Positions 6,148-14,582 of a stretch of 64,000 nucleotides of DNA are shown one piece after another. Position 1 is the stretch's first letter. Each line of letters opens with the position of its first letter. Location of the stretch: positions 9,015 to 73,014 of the forward strand of contig JASBZA010000008.1 of the NCBI GenBank assembly GCA_029983685.1, written 5' to 3'. Both the position numbers and the translations under genes were made by a program. The stretch comes from Oscillospiraceae bacterium. Lineage in GTDB: Bacteria > Bacillota > Clostridia > Saccharofermentanales > Fastidiosipilaceae. The notes below the pieces were generated by a model that saw only the letters and a program-made list of their open reading frames with translations, was not told the DNA's origin and did not search any database.

Positions 6148-8649
6148 ATGTCCGTTTACGAGAGTGCCCAATCCTTTTATCTGGGAAAAGAGTATGATTT
6201 GGCTTCGGGCCAAAGAACCGACCGCTACCTGCTTTATGATTCCAAAGATCTTACCACCCATGCGCTTACCTTAGGTATGACCGGCAGCGGGAAGACGGCT
6301 TTGGGCATTGCGCTTTTGGAAGAAGCGGCATTAGACCATATCCCTTCATTAATCATTGACCCCAAAGGCGATATGGGCAATCTGAAACTTTTGTTCCCCG
6401 ATTTAAAAAGTGAAGACTTCCGTCCCTGGGTTAGTCAGGGGCAAGCAGACCGGCAGGGTATGAGCCCGGACCAATTAGCCGAAGCGGAGGCCATAAAGTG
6501 GCGAGAGGGTTTGGCCGATTGGGAGCAGGGACCGGACCGTCTGGCCAAGCTAAGAGACCAGGCCCAGGTCAATCTCTACACGCCCGGCAGTAGCCGAGGA
6601 CAAGCCTTGTCTTTATTGAAATCCTTAGAGCGGCCTTCGGACGGAGTCATGGAAGATCCCGAGACCTTAAACGACTATGCCTCATCCAGAGTGCAAGCAC
6701 TCCTGGGACTCTTAGGCATGAACGAAGACCCCATATCCAGCCCCAAGCACATTCTCTTACATCATATTCTGCTGAATCAGTGGGAACAGGGCAATTCTTT
6801 AGACCTTCCTACACTGATAAGGCTTATTCAAGAGCCCGGCATCGCACAGTTCGGAGCCTTGAGCTTGGAAGAGTTTTTCCCTGCTCAGGCCCGCCAGGCT
6901 TTGGCCGTAGAAATTAATAATCTTTTGGCCAACCCTAAGTTCAGCAAGTGGACCCAAGGGGCGCCTTTAGACTTCGGTCGCATGCTCTATACACCGGAAG
7001 GCAAAGCCTGTGTCAACGTCTTTACCATCAGCCATTTAGATGATCGGGAAAGGATGTTCTTCGTAACGACTTTCTTAAATGAAGTGGTGTCCTGGATGCG
7101 GGACCAAACCGGTACGTCCAGCCTAAGGCTTATCCTCTACATGGATGAGATTTTCGGTTATTTCCCTCCGGTGGCCAATCCGCCGTCTAAAAAGCCCCTC
7201 CTAAATCTCTTGAAGCAGGCCAGAGCTTACGGTCTGGGCCTGGTTTTAAGTAGTCAAAACCCGGTAGACCTGGACTATAAGGGCTTGTCTAATATCGGTA
7301 CCTGGTTTATTGGCCGATTGCAAACCGAACAAGATAAGGCCAGACTCCTGGACGGCTTGGAATCTATTGATAAGACCGATCGTGAGGGCTTTTCCAAGGC
7401 AGACTTATCCAAAGCCTTATCGGCCTTGCCCCCACGTGTTTTCTTGATGAACAATATCCATGAAACCGGCCCTGTCTTTTTTCAGACGCGCTGGGTCATG
7501 TCTTATTTGCCAGGTCCTTTGTCACTGCAAGATATTAACCTTCTGGAAAAGAAACCCACTAACTCAGAAGTACTTGCTGAAGGACAGGTAAAATCGGCTT
7601 CGGCTCCGGAAGATACCGTAGCACCTGCTATAGATACTCCTTCTTCTATGAAACAGGAGAAGGTATCAGAAGAAGACATGCCGATTTCCCTTCAGGCCCG
7701 CCTGCCCGACGGGATTCGTCAGGTTTATATGCCTTTAAGTCAGACTGTTGATTTAAACCGATCCCTTGCCTACTATCCCGGCTTATATGCTTTGGTCGAG
7801 ACGAACTTTATGGATAAAAAGACCGGCATCTCGGAGACGGAGAAAACAATCCATACGACTGTACTGGAAAAAGGTCTAATCGAGGTATCCTGGGAAAGAG
7901 AGGCCAAAGCCTCGTTGAAACCGGACAGCCTTTTAAGTTCAGGCCAAATGTCCATTCCCATCCGGGAAGTTCTGGCGTCCTTTAGTAAGAAGACCAATTT
8001 CACCCAATGGGAGAAGGACCTAATCGATTACCTTTATAGGACCCGGACCTACGATTTGGCCCGTAACACCTTAACCGGCCTGGTCCAAGTCCCCGGTGAG
8101 ACCTTAGAAGAATTTCAGGCCAGAAACCGTCTGGCCGTCCGGGAAGTTCGGGATAAGGCTGTCGATGATTTAAGACTGAAGTACCAAAAAAAGATTCAAA
8201 GTGCGGAAGAAAAAGTTCGCAAGGCCAATCAGGCGGTTCAAAGAGAAAAGGACCAGGCCAAGCAAAGTACGTTTTCGGCCATGGTCAATGCCGGCAATAC
8301 GGTCCTAAATGCCCTGATGGGACGTAAGGCTTTTTCCAAGACCACAATGAATAAGGCTTCTATGACGGCCCGGTCTGCCGGAAGATCCAGGCAGCAGGCT
8401 CAGGATGTGGTGAGGGCGGAAGAGACCCTGGCGACTTATGAGGCCGACTTAGAGCGCTTAAATCAAGAAGCGCAGACGGAAATGGATGCTTTGTCCGCCC
8501 GTTACGAAGAAGAAGGTCAAGCCGTAGAAATTACCCACATTAGTCCCAAGAAGTCCGATATTAAAGTCAGAAACCTGTCGGTCATCTGGTTGCCTTATTA
8601 TGAAGATAGTATGGAGCCGGCTTTCGATGAAGCGGAGGCAGAAGCCTGA
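6148..8649 (+). CDS. HerA/FtsK-superfamily ATP-binding protein
   Basis: 833 residues. Walker A is GMTGSGKT at 43-50, followed by SLIIDPKGDMGNL (the strand and DPKGD turn typical of HerA/TraG/VirB4-type ATPases). A Walker B-like LRLILYMDEIFGYFPP occurs near 325-340, and sensor-like LVLSSQNPVDLDYKGL follows, where conjugation and HerA ATPases have Q-N/Q. From about 480 there is a second region, then a long charged coiled coil (about 665-790) with an AEEKVRKANQAVQREKDQ-type heptad pattern. This matches large HerA-like pumping ATPases seen in many Bacillota and often called helicases. Its role is not known; DNA repair or DNA translocation is possible, and no NurA nuclease is adjacent. It ends the cdaA group at a terminator. 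Confidence 0.65.
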   Translation: MSVYESAQSFYLGKEYDLASGQRTDRYLLYDSKDLTTHALTLGMTGSGKTALGIALLEEAALDHIPSLIIDPKGDMGNLKLLFPDLKSEDFRPWVSQGQADRQGMSPDQLAEAEAIKWREGLADWEQGPDRLAKLRDQAQVNLYTPGSSRGQALSLLKSLERPSDGVMEDPETLNDYASSRVQALLGLLGMNEDPISSPKHILLHHILLNQWEQGNSLDLPTLIRLIQEPGIAQFGALSLEEFFPAQARQALAVEINNLLANPKFSKWTQGAPLDFGRMLYTPEGKACVNVFTISHLDDRERMFFVTTFLNEVVSWMRDQTGTSSLRLILYMDEIFGYFPPVANPPSKKPLLNLLKQARAYGLGLVLSSQNPVDLDYKGLSNIGTWFIGRLQTEQDKARLLDGLESIDKTDREGFSKADLSKALSALPPRVFLMNNIHETGPVFFQTRWVMSYLPGPLSLQDINLLEKKPTNSEVLAEGQVKSASAPEDTVAPAIDTPSSMKQEKVSEEDMPISLQARLPDGIRQVYMPLSQTVDLNRSLAYYPGLYALVETNFMDKKTGISETEKTIHTTVLEKGLIEVSWEREAKASLKPDSLLSSGQMSIPIREVLASFSKKTNFTQWEKDLIDYLYRTRTYDLARNTLTGLVQVPGETLEEFQARNRLAVREVRDKAVDDLRLKYQKKIQSAEEKVRKANQAVQREKDQAKQSTFSAMVNAGNTVLNALMGRKAFSKTTMNKASMTARSAGRSRQQAQDVVRAEETLATYEADLERLNQEAQTEMDALSARYEEEGQAVEITHISPKKSDIKVRNLSVIWLPYYEDSMEPAFDEAEAEA

Positions 8650-8677
8650 TTTCTCTTCATTCAATTCATAACAAAAG

Positions 8678-8706
8678 AAAATGGCGAGAAGTTTCTCGCC
8701 ATTTTT
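8678..8706. terminator. Bidirectional terminator between convergent genes
   Basis: AAAATGGCGAGAA / TTCTCGCCATTTT with a 3-base loop and T/A runs on both sides, between the ATPase gene (plus) and the P-loop kinase-like gene (minus). Confidence 0.9.
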
Positions 8707-8737
8707 TCTGTAGCAAATGTTTTGTCTGACGGAATTA

Positions 8738-10498
8738 TTATTCCGGCAAGCTCTTGATTAAATCGAAGAGGTCAATAGCGGCCAATTTAGGCCCGTCCTG
8801 TGCCTTGTCTGCAACACCTAATTGGGTTCGCAAGGTTCCGACCACAACATTGTTTACGAAAAGCTTAGAGAAGAAGCGGTCAATCAAGACGTCGGTTTCT
8901 TGCTGCTTCTGGACAGGGCCGAAAGGATTGGCGAAGTAAGACGTGGTAATACCCTTCTCGGAGGTCGTACCCTTGGCCATACGCTTGCCTTGGACGAAGG
9001 TCGGTAAGGCTTCCTCCATGTTTTCGAAAATCTTAATGGCTTTCTCGCCTTCTTCTACCGGATCGTAGTTATTGGCGTAGACGAAGATATCGACCTTGAG
9101 GCCTTCCATAATTTCGTCGTAAGTCGCAACAGGTGTGATGAGGCGGGCGTTGACCTTGTCGGGGTTCATAAAGATGGACCGGTCTAATTCCTGGAAGGCG
9201 TAACCCGAATCCAGGTCGTCCAGGCGGACGAAAGCACCAATCTCTGTACCGTAGCCTCGCACCTGGTCGGTTTCGGGGTCAATACGGAAGGTACCCATAT
9301 CGTCGAAAATGATGTCCATTTCGGAAATGTGATCTTTGGCCAAAGCACGGAAAGCTTCAATACTTTCGGACTTGCCGGCACCGGAGTCGCCCATGATGAC
9401 GACATTGGCCTGCTTCCCGTTCTTAAGGACGATGTGGACCATGGCGCCGTGGATGGGGAGGTTGCCCTTAGAAATCTGGCGGACGTTGTGTAAGGTCAGC
9501 ATCATCTTCTTCATATAACCAAAGTAGTCATAGCAATCGTGGTGGGAAACGAAGCCGATCATGATGTCGTTACGTTCATCGTGGTAGAAGCCTTCTTCAG
9601 GTTCTTCCAGGTGGTTGTCGCCGCCGAAAACGTAGATCAAATCGGGCTTTCTGCCGGAGACTTGCTCTTCGGTCGCCAGCTGGAACAAGTTGGCCAAAGA
9701 GACACCGTGGGTCAGATAGTCTCTTTGGACATAAACGAAGGCCAGGTACTCACCCACAAAGCAGGGGAAGCAGAAGAAGTGGTTATCGTTAATGCCAATA
9801 CGTTCGAGCGGATTTTGCAAAAGTTCGGGGAAGACACCGGTTCTGGTATTACGCTTAGGATAAGAAATGAAAGGAGTTTCCAAAATAAGGCCCTTAACAA
9901 AAGCGATAGAGCGCAGTTTCTCGTAACCTTCGAGAATGGGCCAAACGTATTCCTTGCAGACCAAGCCGACATTGGTACCGGCCTTAATCTGGCGAAGAAC
10001 GTTGGGTTTCTCCAAAGCGACGTTTACGGAGATTTCGCGATAAAGTGCCAAGAGCATTTCGTCGAAACGGGTTTTGGCATTCTGGAAAGAGGAAGTGGCC
10101 AAACCGGCAGAGGTCGTGGTCTCATAGAAGACGGCATAACGCTCCAAGTTTCGCCAATACTTATAAATCTCTTCTACCAGGCGTAAGATAGCGGCCCTGT
10201 CTTCATAGGCTTTGTGAAATTCGGGAATAGACTGGCTGATTTCCAGGATATTCATAGAAGTCAGTAATTTGGCCAAGCGGGTCATCGCCATAATCCTGGC
10301 CTCCCGGGTTTGCTGCGGGAAGTAGAACTTAATCAGACGGAACATTTCAGAATATTCCTGGCCCTCGGCATCGGTCAAAAAGTGATCGATTAAAGACCTA
10401 AAAGCCTCAGAGTCCAAAACCTGGTCAAAGGATGAATAGTAGCGTTCGGTAAAGTTGAAAATGGCTTTGCCATTGCTTAAAGACCATTCCGTCTTCAT
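8738..10498 (-). CDS. HPr kinase / PEP carboxykinase-like P-loop protein
   Basis: 586 residues from the ATG at 10498, which has GGAGG 8 bases upstream; a further in-frame ATG at 10513 overlaps that GGAGG and is unlikely. The N-terminal 330 residues are unrecognised, rich in aromatic residues. The C-terminal part shows LPIHGAMVHIVLKNG then VVIMGDSGAGKSES (370-379) and MDIIFDDMGTF (396-404). GDSGxGKSE is the P-loop form of HPr kinase/phosphorylase, and that fold is shared with PEP carboxykinase. It is about twice as long as HprK and lacks an obvious HprK N-terminal domain. Clostridial proteins of this size are often labelled PEP carboxykinase, but the canonical ATP-PEPCK loop (GLSGTGKT) is absent. 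A protein or metabolite kinase role is inferred. A well-formed promoter precedes it. Confidence 0.55.
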   Translation of the reverse strand: MKTEWSLSNGKAIFNFTERYYSSFDQVLDSEAFRSLIDHFLTDAEGQEYSEMFRLIKFYFPQQTREARIMAMTRLAKLLTSMNILEISQSIPEFHKAYEDRAAILRLVEEIYKYWRNLERYAVFYETTTSAGLATSSFQNAKTRFDEMLLALYREISVNVALEKPNVLRQIKAGTNVGLVCKEYVWPILEGYEKLRSIAFVKGLILETPFISYPKRNTRTGVFPELLQNPLERIGINDNHFFCFPCFVGEYLAFVYVQRDYLTHGVSLANLFQLATEEQVSGRKPDLIYVFGGDNHLEEPEEGFYHDERNDIMIGFVSHHDCYDYFGYMKKMMLTLHNVRQISKGNLPIHGAMVHIVLKNGKQANVVIMGDSGAGKSESIEAFRALAKDHISEMDIIFDDMGTFRIDPETDQVRGYGTEIGAFVRLDDLDSGYAFQELDRSIFMNPDKVNARLITPVATYDEIMEGLKVDIFVYANNYDPVEEGEKAIKIFENMEEALPTFVQGKRMAKGTTSEKGITTSYFANPFGPVQKQQETDVLIDRFFSKLFVNNVVVGTLRTQLGVADKAQDGPKLAAIDLFDLIKSLPE

Positions 10499-10527
10499 AA
10501 TGAATACCTCCATTGTTTCCTGAGATT

Positions 10528-10563
10528 CGGTATATTATACCGCTAATAAGGGGCCCTGAACAA
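10528..10563 (-). promoter_or_regulatory. Promoter with palindromic operator over the -10 box
   Basis: On the minus strand, TTGTTC (-35, complement of 10558-10563), 18-base spacer, TATAAT (-10, complement of 10534-10539). The -10 lies inside the perfect 15-base palindrome CGGTATATTATACCG (10528-10542), a likely operator where a dimeric regulator would block polymerase. The Crp/Fnr factor of this window is only one possible candidate. Confidence 0.6.
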
Positions 10564-10667
10564 ATTTTGCGTATTTTTAAGAAGAGTGTAATCATGGACT
10601 ACGAAAGTTCGGGGAAAATTCTATAATAAACAGGTTGTTTTTTTATTAAAGAAAGGGGACAGGTTTT

Positions 10668-12191
10668 ATGGGGAAAATAGGCTTCAACAATGCCCAGTAC
10701 GTGGAAGAGCAAAGTCGTTACATTCGTGAACGAATCGAAGATTTCGATAAGCTTTATCTGGAGTTCGGCGGTAAATTGGCCGGTGACTTCCATGCCATGC
10801 GGGTCTTGCCGGGCTTTGATCCCGATGCTAAGGTCAAGATTTTGCAGAAACTTAAGGACGATGCTGAAGTGCTGATTTGTGTTTATGCCGGCGATATCGA
10901 GCAAAACCGGGTGCGCGGAGATTACGGCATCACCTACGACGAAGAAGTTTTCCGTATGATCGATGAGTTCCGCGAGTGGGGGCTTATGGTTAACAGCGTT
11001 ATTATTACCCGATACAACGGCCAAAACGCGGCCAAAGTTTTCGTGAACCGCTTGAAACGCCGCAACATTCAAGTCTATACCCATGCCTATACCGAGGGCT
11101 ATCCTTTGGACGTTGATACCATTGTTTCCTCTTCGGGTTACGGCCAAAATACCTTTGTTCCCACCAGCCGTAAACTCGTGGTGGTAACCGCTCCCGGACC
11201 TAACTCCGGTAAGCTGGGGACCTGTCTGAGCCAGCTTTACCACGAAACCCAAAGAGGCAATAACGCCGGCTACTCCAAGTTTGAGACTTTTCCCATCTGG
11301 AACCTTCCTTTGAAACACCCGGTTAATGTGGCTTACGAAGCGGCTACGGCAGACGTTATGGACGTCAATATGATCGATCCCTTCCACTTGGAAACCTACG
11401 GTGTTTCGGCAGTCAACTACAATCGCGACATCGACCAGTTCCCGCTCTTAAGACGTATTTTGAAAAAAATCTACGGAGAGGATATCCCCTTCCATTCACC
11501 CACCGGGATGGGAGTCAACCGGGCCGGTTTTTGTATTTCGGATGACGAAGTTTGCAAAGCAGCTGCCAACCAGGAGATTATCAGAAGGTCCTTCCATTTG
11601 GCCTGTGACTATAAGAAAGGCAATATCGGGGCGGAAGTGGCCCAGAGAGCCAAGCTCCTCATGGATGAAATGCAATTGACTGAAGAAGACCGGTCGGTCG
11701 TAAGGCCGGCCAGAGAATACGCCCAAAGGCTTCTGGAAAGACCGGGCACACACTACGAGGCGAATCAAACCCCTCAGGCGACAGCCTTGGAGCTTCCGGA
11801 CGGCACCATTGTAACCGGCAAGGGCTCCAACTCCATGTCCTCCATAGCGGCCTGCCTTTTAAATGCGGCCAAAGGCATAGCCGGTTTGGCCGATCCTTTG
11901 CACCTCCTGTCACCGGTTATTTTGGAACCCATCCATTACCTCAAAGAAAATATTTTCGGTCAGAAGATGCATTACCTGGATGCCAAAGAGATTCTCCTGG
12001 CCTTGAGTATTTCGGCTGCGACCAATCCCATGGCCGAAGCGGCTTTGATTCAGCTAAAAGAACTTCGAGGCTGTGAAGCCCACTCGACCGTTATCCCCTC
12101 TAAGATGGACGATGCGGTTTGCCGAGAGTTGGGCATCAACCTGACCTCGGATCCGGTTTTTGCTTCCAATTCTTTATACTACAACAATTGA
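10668..12191 (+). CDS. DUF1846 (UPF0371) family protein
   Basis: 507 residues, matching the family length. It begins KIGFNNAQYVEEQSRYIRER and carries the conserved stretches LEFGGKL, HAMRVLPGFDPDAK, VYAGDIEQNRVRGDYGITYDEEV and TAPGPNSGKLGTCLSQLYHE, then SPTGMGVNRAGFCI in the C-terminal half. These are the landmarks of the DUF1846 family, common in Bacillota and without an assigned reaction; TAPGPNSGK looks like a nucleotide- or phosphate-binding loop. AAAGGGG ribosome site. It is divergent from the P-loop gene across about 170 bases; shared regulation is possible. Ends 400 bases before thrS with no obvious strong terminator of its own. Confidence 0.85.
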   Translation: MGKIGFNNAQYVEEQSRYIRERIEDFDKLYLEFGGKLAGDFHAMRVLPGFDPDAKVKILQKLKDDAEVLICVYAGDIEQNRVRGDYGITYDEEVFRMIDEFREWGLMVNSVIITRYNGQNAAKVFVNRLKRRNIQVYTHAYTEGYPLDVDTIVSSSGYGQNTFVPTSRKLVVVTAPGPNSGKLGTCLSQLYHETQRGNNAGYSKFETFPIWNLPLKHPVNVAYEAATADVMDVNMIDPFHLETYGVSAVNYNRDIDQFPLLRRILKKIYGEDIPFHSPTGMGVNRAGFCISDDEVCKAAANQEIIRRSFHLACDYKKGNIGAEVAQRAKLLMDEMQLTEEDRSVVRPAREYAQRLLERPGTHYEANQTPQATALELPDGTIVTGKGSNSMSSIAACLLNAAKGIAGLADPLHLLSPVILEPIHYLKENIFGQKMHYLDAKEILLALSISAATNPMAEAALIQLKELRGCEAHSTVIPSKMDDAVCRELGINLTSDPVFASNSLYYNN

Positions 12192-12245
12192 GGAGAAATT
12201 TAGCCTAGCATAACCGATGTGCTGGATTTATCCTTTTATTTGTAG

Positions 12246-12500
12246 CATAATGACTCCAAAGCGTTGAAGGAGACGGATTTTCCTAAGAGGCTATCAGATA
12301 GGCTTAGGCCTATCGCCAGAGAGAAAGACCTGAGGCTGGAAGTCTTTCATAGCAAGAGGATTATTCCTACCACTCCGGAGCAGGTACCAGGGAGCGGGAG
12401 CAAGGCTTGGAAGAGCAGAACTTCGGTGAAATGGTCCCGGCCCCTTCACGAGACGAAGGTAAATGAAGTTAAAGAACAAGGTGGAACCGTGTTTAGATAA
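12246..12500 (+). promoter_or_regulatory. T-box riboswitch (threonine) in the thrS leader
   Basis: The leader starts near a weak TGGATT / CATAAT promoter (12223-12251, 17-base spacer). Stem I shows GAAGGAGACGGA, the AG-bulge region CAGAGAGAAAGAC and the apical-loop GGCTGGAA typical of T-boxes. The specifier is probably ACC at 12369-12371 (threonine), followed by a purine and CTCCGGAGC. The T-box core AAGGTGGAACCGTG lies at 12478-12491. An uncharged tRNA-Thr would stabilise the antiterminator and allow thrS transcription. An open reading frame crossing this region (12264-12500) is incidental. Confidence 0.9.
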
Positions 12501-12507
12501 GATAAGC

Positions 12508-12547
12508 ACCCTTGGGCAGTTCGTATCCGAATGCCCGAGGGTTTTTT
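12508..12547 (+). terminator. T-box-controlled terminator upstream of thrS
   Basis: ACCCTTGGGCA pairs with TGCCCGAGGGT around a loop of about 13 bases, followed by six Ts. It lies 17 bases after the T-box core, the expected place for the competing terminator, and 60 bases before the thrS start. Confidence 0.9.
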
Positions 12548-12609
12548 ATTAGGAATCCTCGGAGAAGAATAGGAAAAATAAATACGAAATGATTGGGGAG
12601 GATTATAAA

Positions 12610-14541
12610 ATGAAAATTACTTTAAAAGACGGGTCGGTAAAAGAATATGCCAAGCCCATGTCGGTCTATGACATTGCCAAAGACATTAGCGAAGGCCTGG
12701 CCAGAAACGCCCATGCCGGCAAGGTGGACGGCGAGCCGGTTGACCTTAGAACAGTGGTAGACCACGATGCCGAGGTTGAGATTGTAAGTTTTGACGACCC
12801 CGAAGGCCGTCATGCTTTTTGGCATACCAGTTCCCATATTTTGGCTCAGGCAGTCTTAAGACTGTATCCGGACGCCAAACTGGCTATAGGACCTGCTATT
12901 AAAGACGGTTTTTACTATGACATCGAATTTGCCGAGCCGCTCCTGGAAGAGAACCTGGACCAGATCGAGAAAGAGATGAAAAAAATCGTTAAAGAAAAGC
13001 TCGAAATCAGTCGTTTCGAAAAGCCCAGAGAAGAGGCTATCGCATATTTTAAAGAGAAGAACCAGCCTTATAAGGTAGAATTGATTGAAGATTTACCGGA
13101 AGGTGAGCCCATCAGCTTCTATCAGCAAGGTGAATTCATTGATCTTTGTGCCGGCCCTCACTTGATGAACGTGAAGCCGGTCAAGGCCCTTAAACTGACA
13201 TCTATAGCCGGTGCTTACTGGAGAGGCGATGAGCATAAGCAGATGCTGACCAGAATCTACGGTACGTCTTATCCCAAGAAGGCCGAGCTGGATGAGCATC
13301 TGGCCCGGATTGAAGAGGCCAAAAAACGAGACCACCGCCGCCTGGGTAAGGAGATGCGACTCTTTACGCTCATGGATGAGGGACCGGGTTTTCCATTCTT
13401 CCTTCCTAACGGCATGATTATCAAAAACGGACTCATGCAGTACTGGCAGGAACTCCACGACCGTGAAGGCTATCAGATGATTGAAACACCTATTATGCTG
13501 AACCGTTCTTTGTGGGAGAAGTCCGGTCACTGGGACCACTATAAAGACAATATGTATACGACGAAGATTGATGACGAGGACTTTGCCATCAAGCCCATGA
13601 ATTGCCCCGGCAGCCTTCTGGTATATAATTCCGAGCCGCACTCTTATAGAGACCTGCCCTTACGCTTAGCAGAAGTCGGCTTGGTTCACCGCCATGAGAA
13701 GTCCGGCCAAATGCATGGCTTGACACGTGTCCGTGCCTTCCACCAGGACGATGCCCATATCTTCATGACACCCGACCAGGTAAAAGATGAGATTGAAGGC
13801 GTCATTCGCTTGATCGATGAGGTCTATAAGAACTTCGGTTTCGTGTACCATGTTGAGCTGTCGACCAGACCGGAAGACTCCATGGGTACGGACGAAGAGT
13901 GGAATATGGCCATTGAAGCTTTGGAAGACGCCATGAAAGAAATCGATATGCCTTATGTTGTAAATGAAGGTGACGGTGCTTTCTACGGCCCCAAGCTGGA
14001 TTTCCACCTGGAAGATTCTTTAGGCAGAACTTGGCAATGTGCTACAATCCAGCTGGACTTCCAGTTGCCGCAACGTTTTGAAGCTGAATATGTCGGCCAG
14101 GACGGCGAGAAGCACAGACCTATTATGATTCACCGTGTAGTTTACGGTTCTATCGAGCGCTTCATGGCCATCTTGATTGAGCACTTCGGCGGCAAGTTCC
14201 CCGCTTGGCTGGCACCCGAACAGGTTCGAATCCTACCTATTACGGACCGCCACCTGGCCTATGCCCAAGAGATTGAAAAGGTCTTGAAGGAACATGGCAT
14301 CAGAGTTCATATCGACGACCGTAACGAAAAAACAGGCTGGAAAGTACGTCAGGCTCAGGTGGAGAGGATTCCTTACATGCTGGTCATCGGTGATCGCGAG
14401 ATGGAAGATAAGACCGTTGCCTTAAGACTGCGCGATAAAGAGAAGACCAAGGTCTTAGACTTGGCCGAATTTGCCGATAAGCTGGGGGAAGAAATCCACA
14501 GCCGTCAGATGAGCTCGGCTTTCCTGGACTTATTTGAGTAA
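12610..14541 (+). CDS. thrS: Threonine-tRNA ligase
   Basis: 643 residues from the ATG at 12610, preceded by GGGGAGG at 12595-12601; the in-frame ATG at 12589 lies ahead of that site and is not used. Order: TGS domain (1-60), the editing-type N2 domain with HTSSHILAQAV, the class II core with ETPIMLNRSLWEKSGHW, MNCPGS (zinc Cys), HRHEKSGQMHGLTRVRAFHQDDAH, and the C-terminal anticodon domain from about 535 (PEQVRILPI). It attaches threonine to tRNA-Thr in the cytoplasm. Regulated by the T-box leader. No other synthetase or initiation-factor gene follows; the debranching gene starts 41 bases later. Confidence 0.96.
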   Translation: MKITLKDGSVKEYAKPMSVYDIAKDISEGLARNAHAGKVDGEPVDLRTVVDHDAEVEIVSFDDPEGRHAFWHTSSHILAQAVLRLYPDAKLAIGPAIKDGFYYDIEFAEPLLEENLDQIEKEMKKIVKEKLEISRFEKPREEAIAYFKEKNQPYKVELIEDLPEGEPISFYQQGEFIDLCAGPHLMNVKPVKALKLTSIAGAYWRGDEHKQMLTRIYGTSYPKKAELDEHLARIEEAKKRDHRRLGKEMRLFTLMDEGPGFPFFLPNGMIIKNGLMQYWQELHDREGYQMIETPIMLNRSLWEKSGHWDHYKDNMYTTKIDDEDFAIKPMNCPGSLLVYNSEPHSYRDLPLRLAEVGLVHRHEKSGQMHGLTRVRAFHQDDAHIFMTPDQVKDEIEGVIRLIDEVYKNFGFVYHVELSTRPEDSMGTDEEWNMAIEALEDAMKEIDMPYVVNEGDGAFYGPKLDFHLEDSLGRTWQCATIQLDFQLPQRFEAEYVGQDGEKHRPIMIHRVVYGSIERFMAILIEHFGGKFPAWLAPEQVRILPITDRHLAYAQEIEKVLKEHGIRVHIDDRNEKTGWKVRQAQVERIPYMLVIGDREMEDKTVALRLRDKEKTKVLDLAEFADKLGEEIHSRQMSSAFLDLFE

Positions 14542-14582
14542 AAACGCACAGTAGCCCGGCCCGACGAAACGAGAGACTTTTT

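Noticed and set aside
9539..10186. 215-residue plus-strand frame
   Set aside because: Antisense to the P-loop kinase-like gene; no ribosome site or motif.
12264..12500. 78-residue reading frame before thrS
   Set aside because: It lies entirely within the T-box leader and has no ribosome site.
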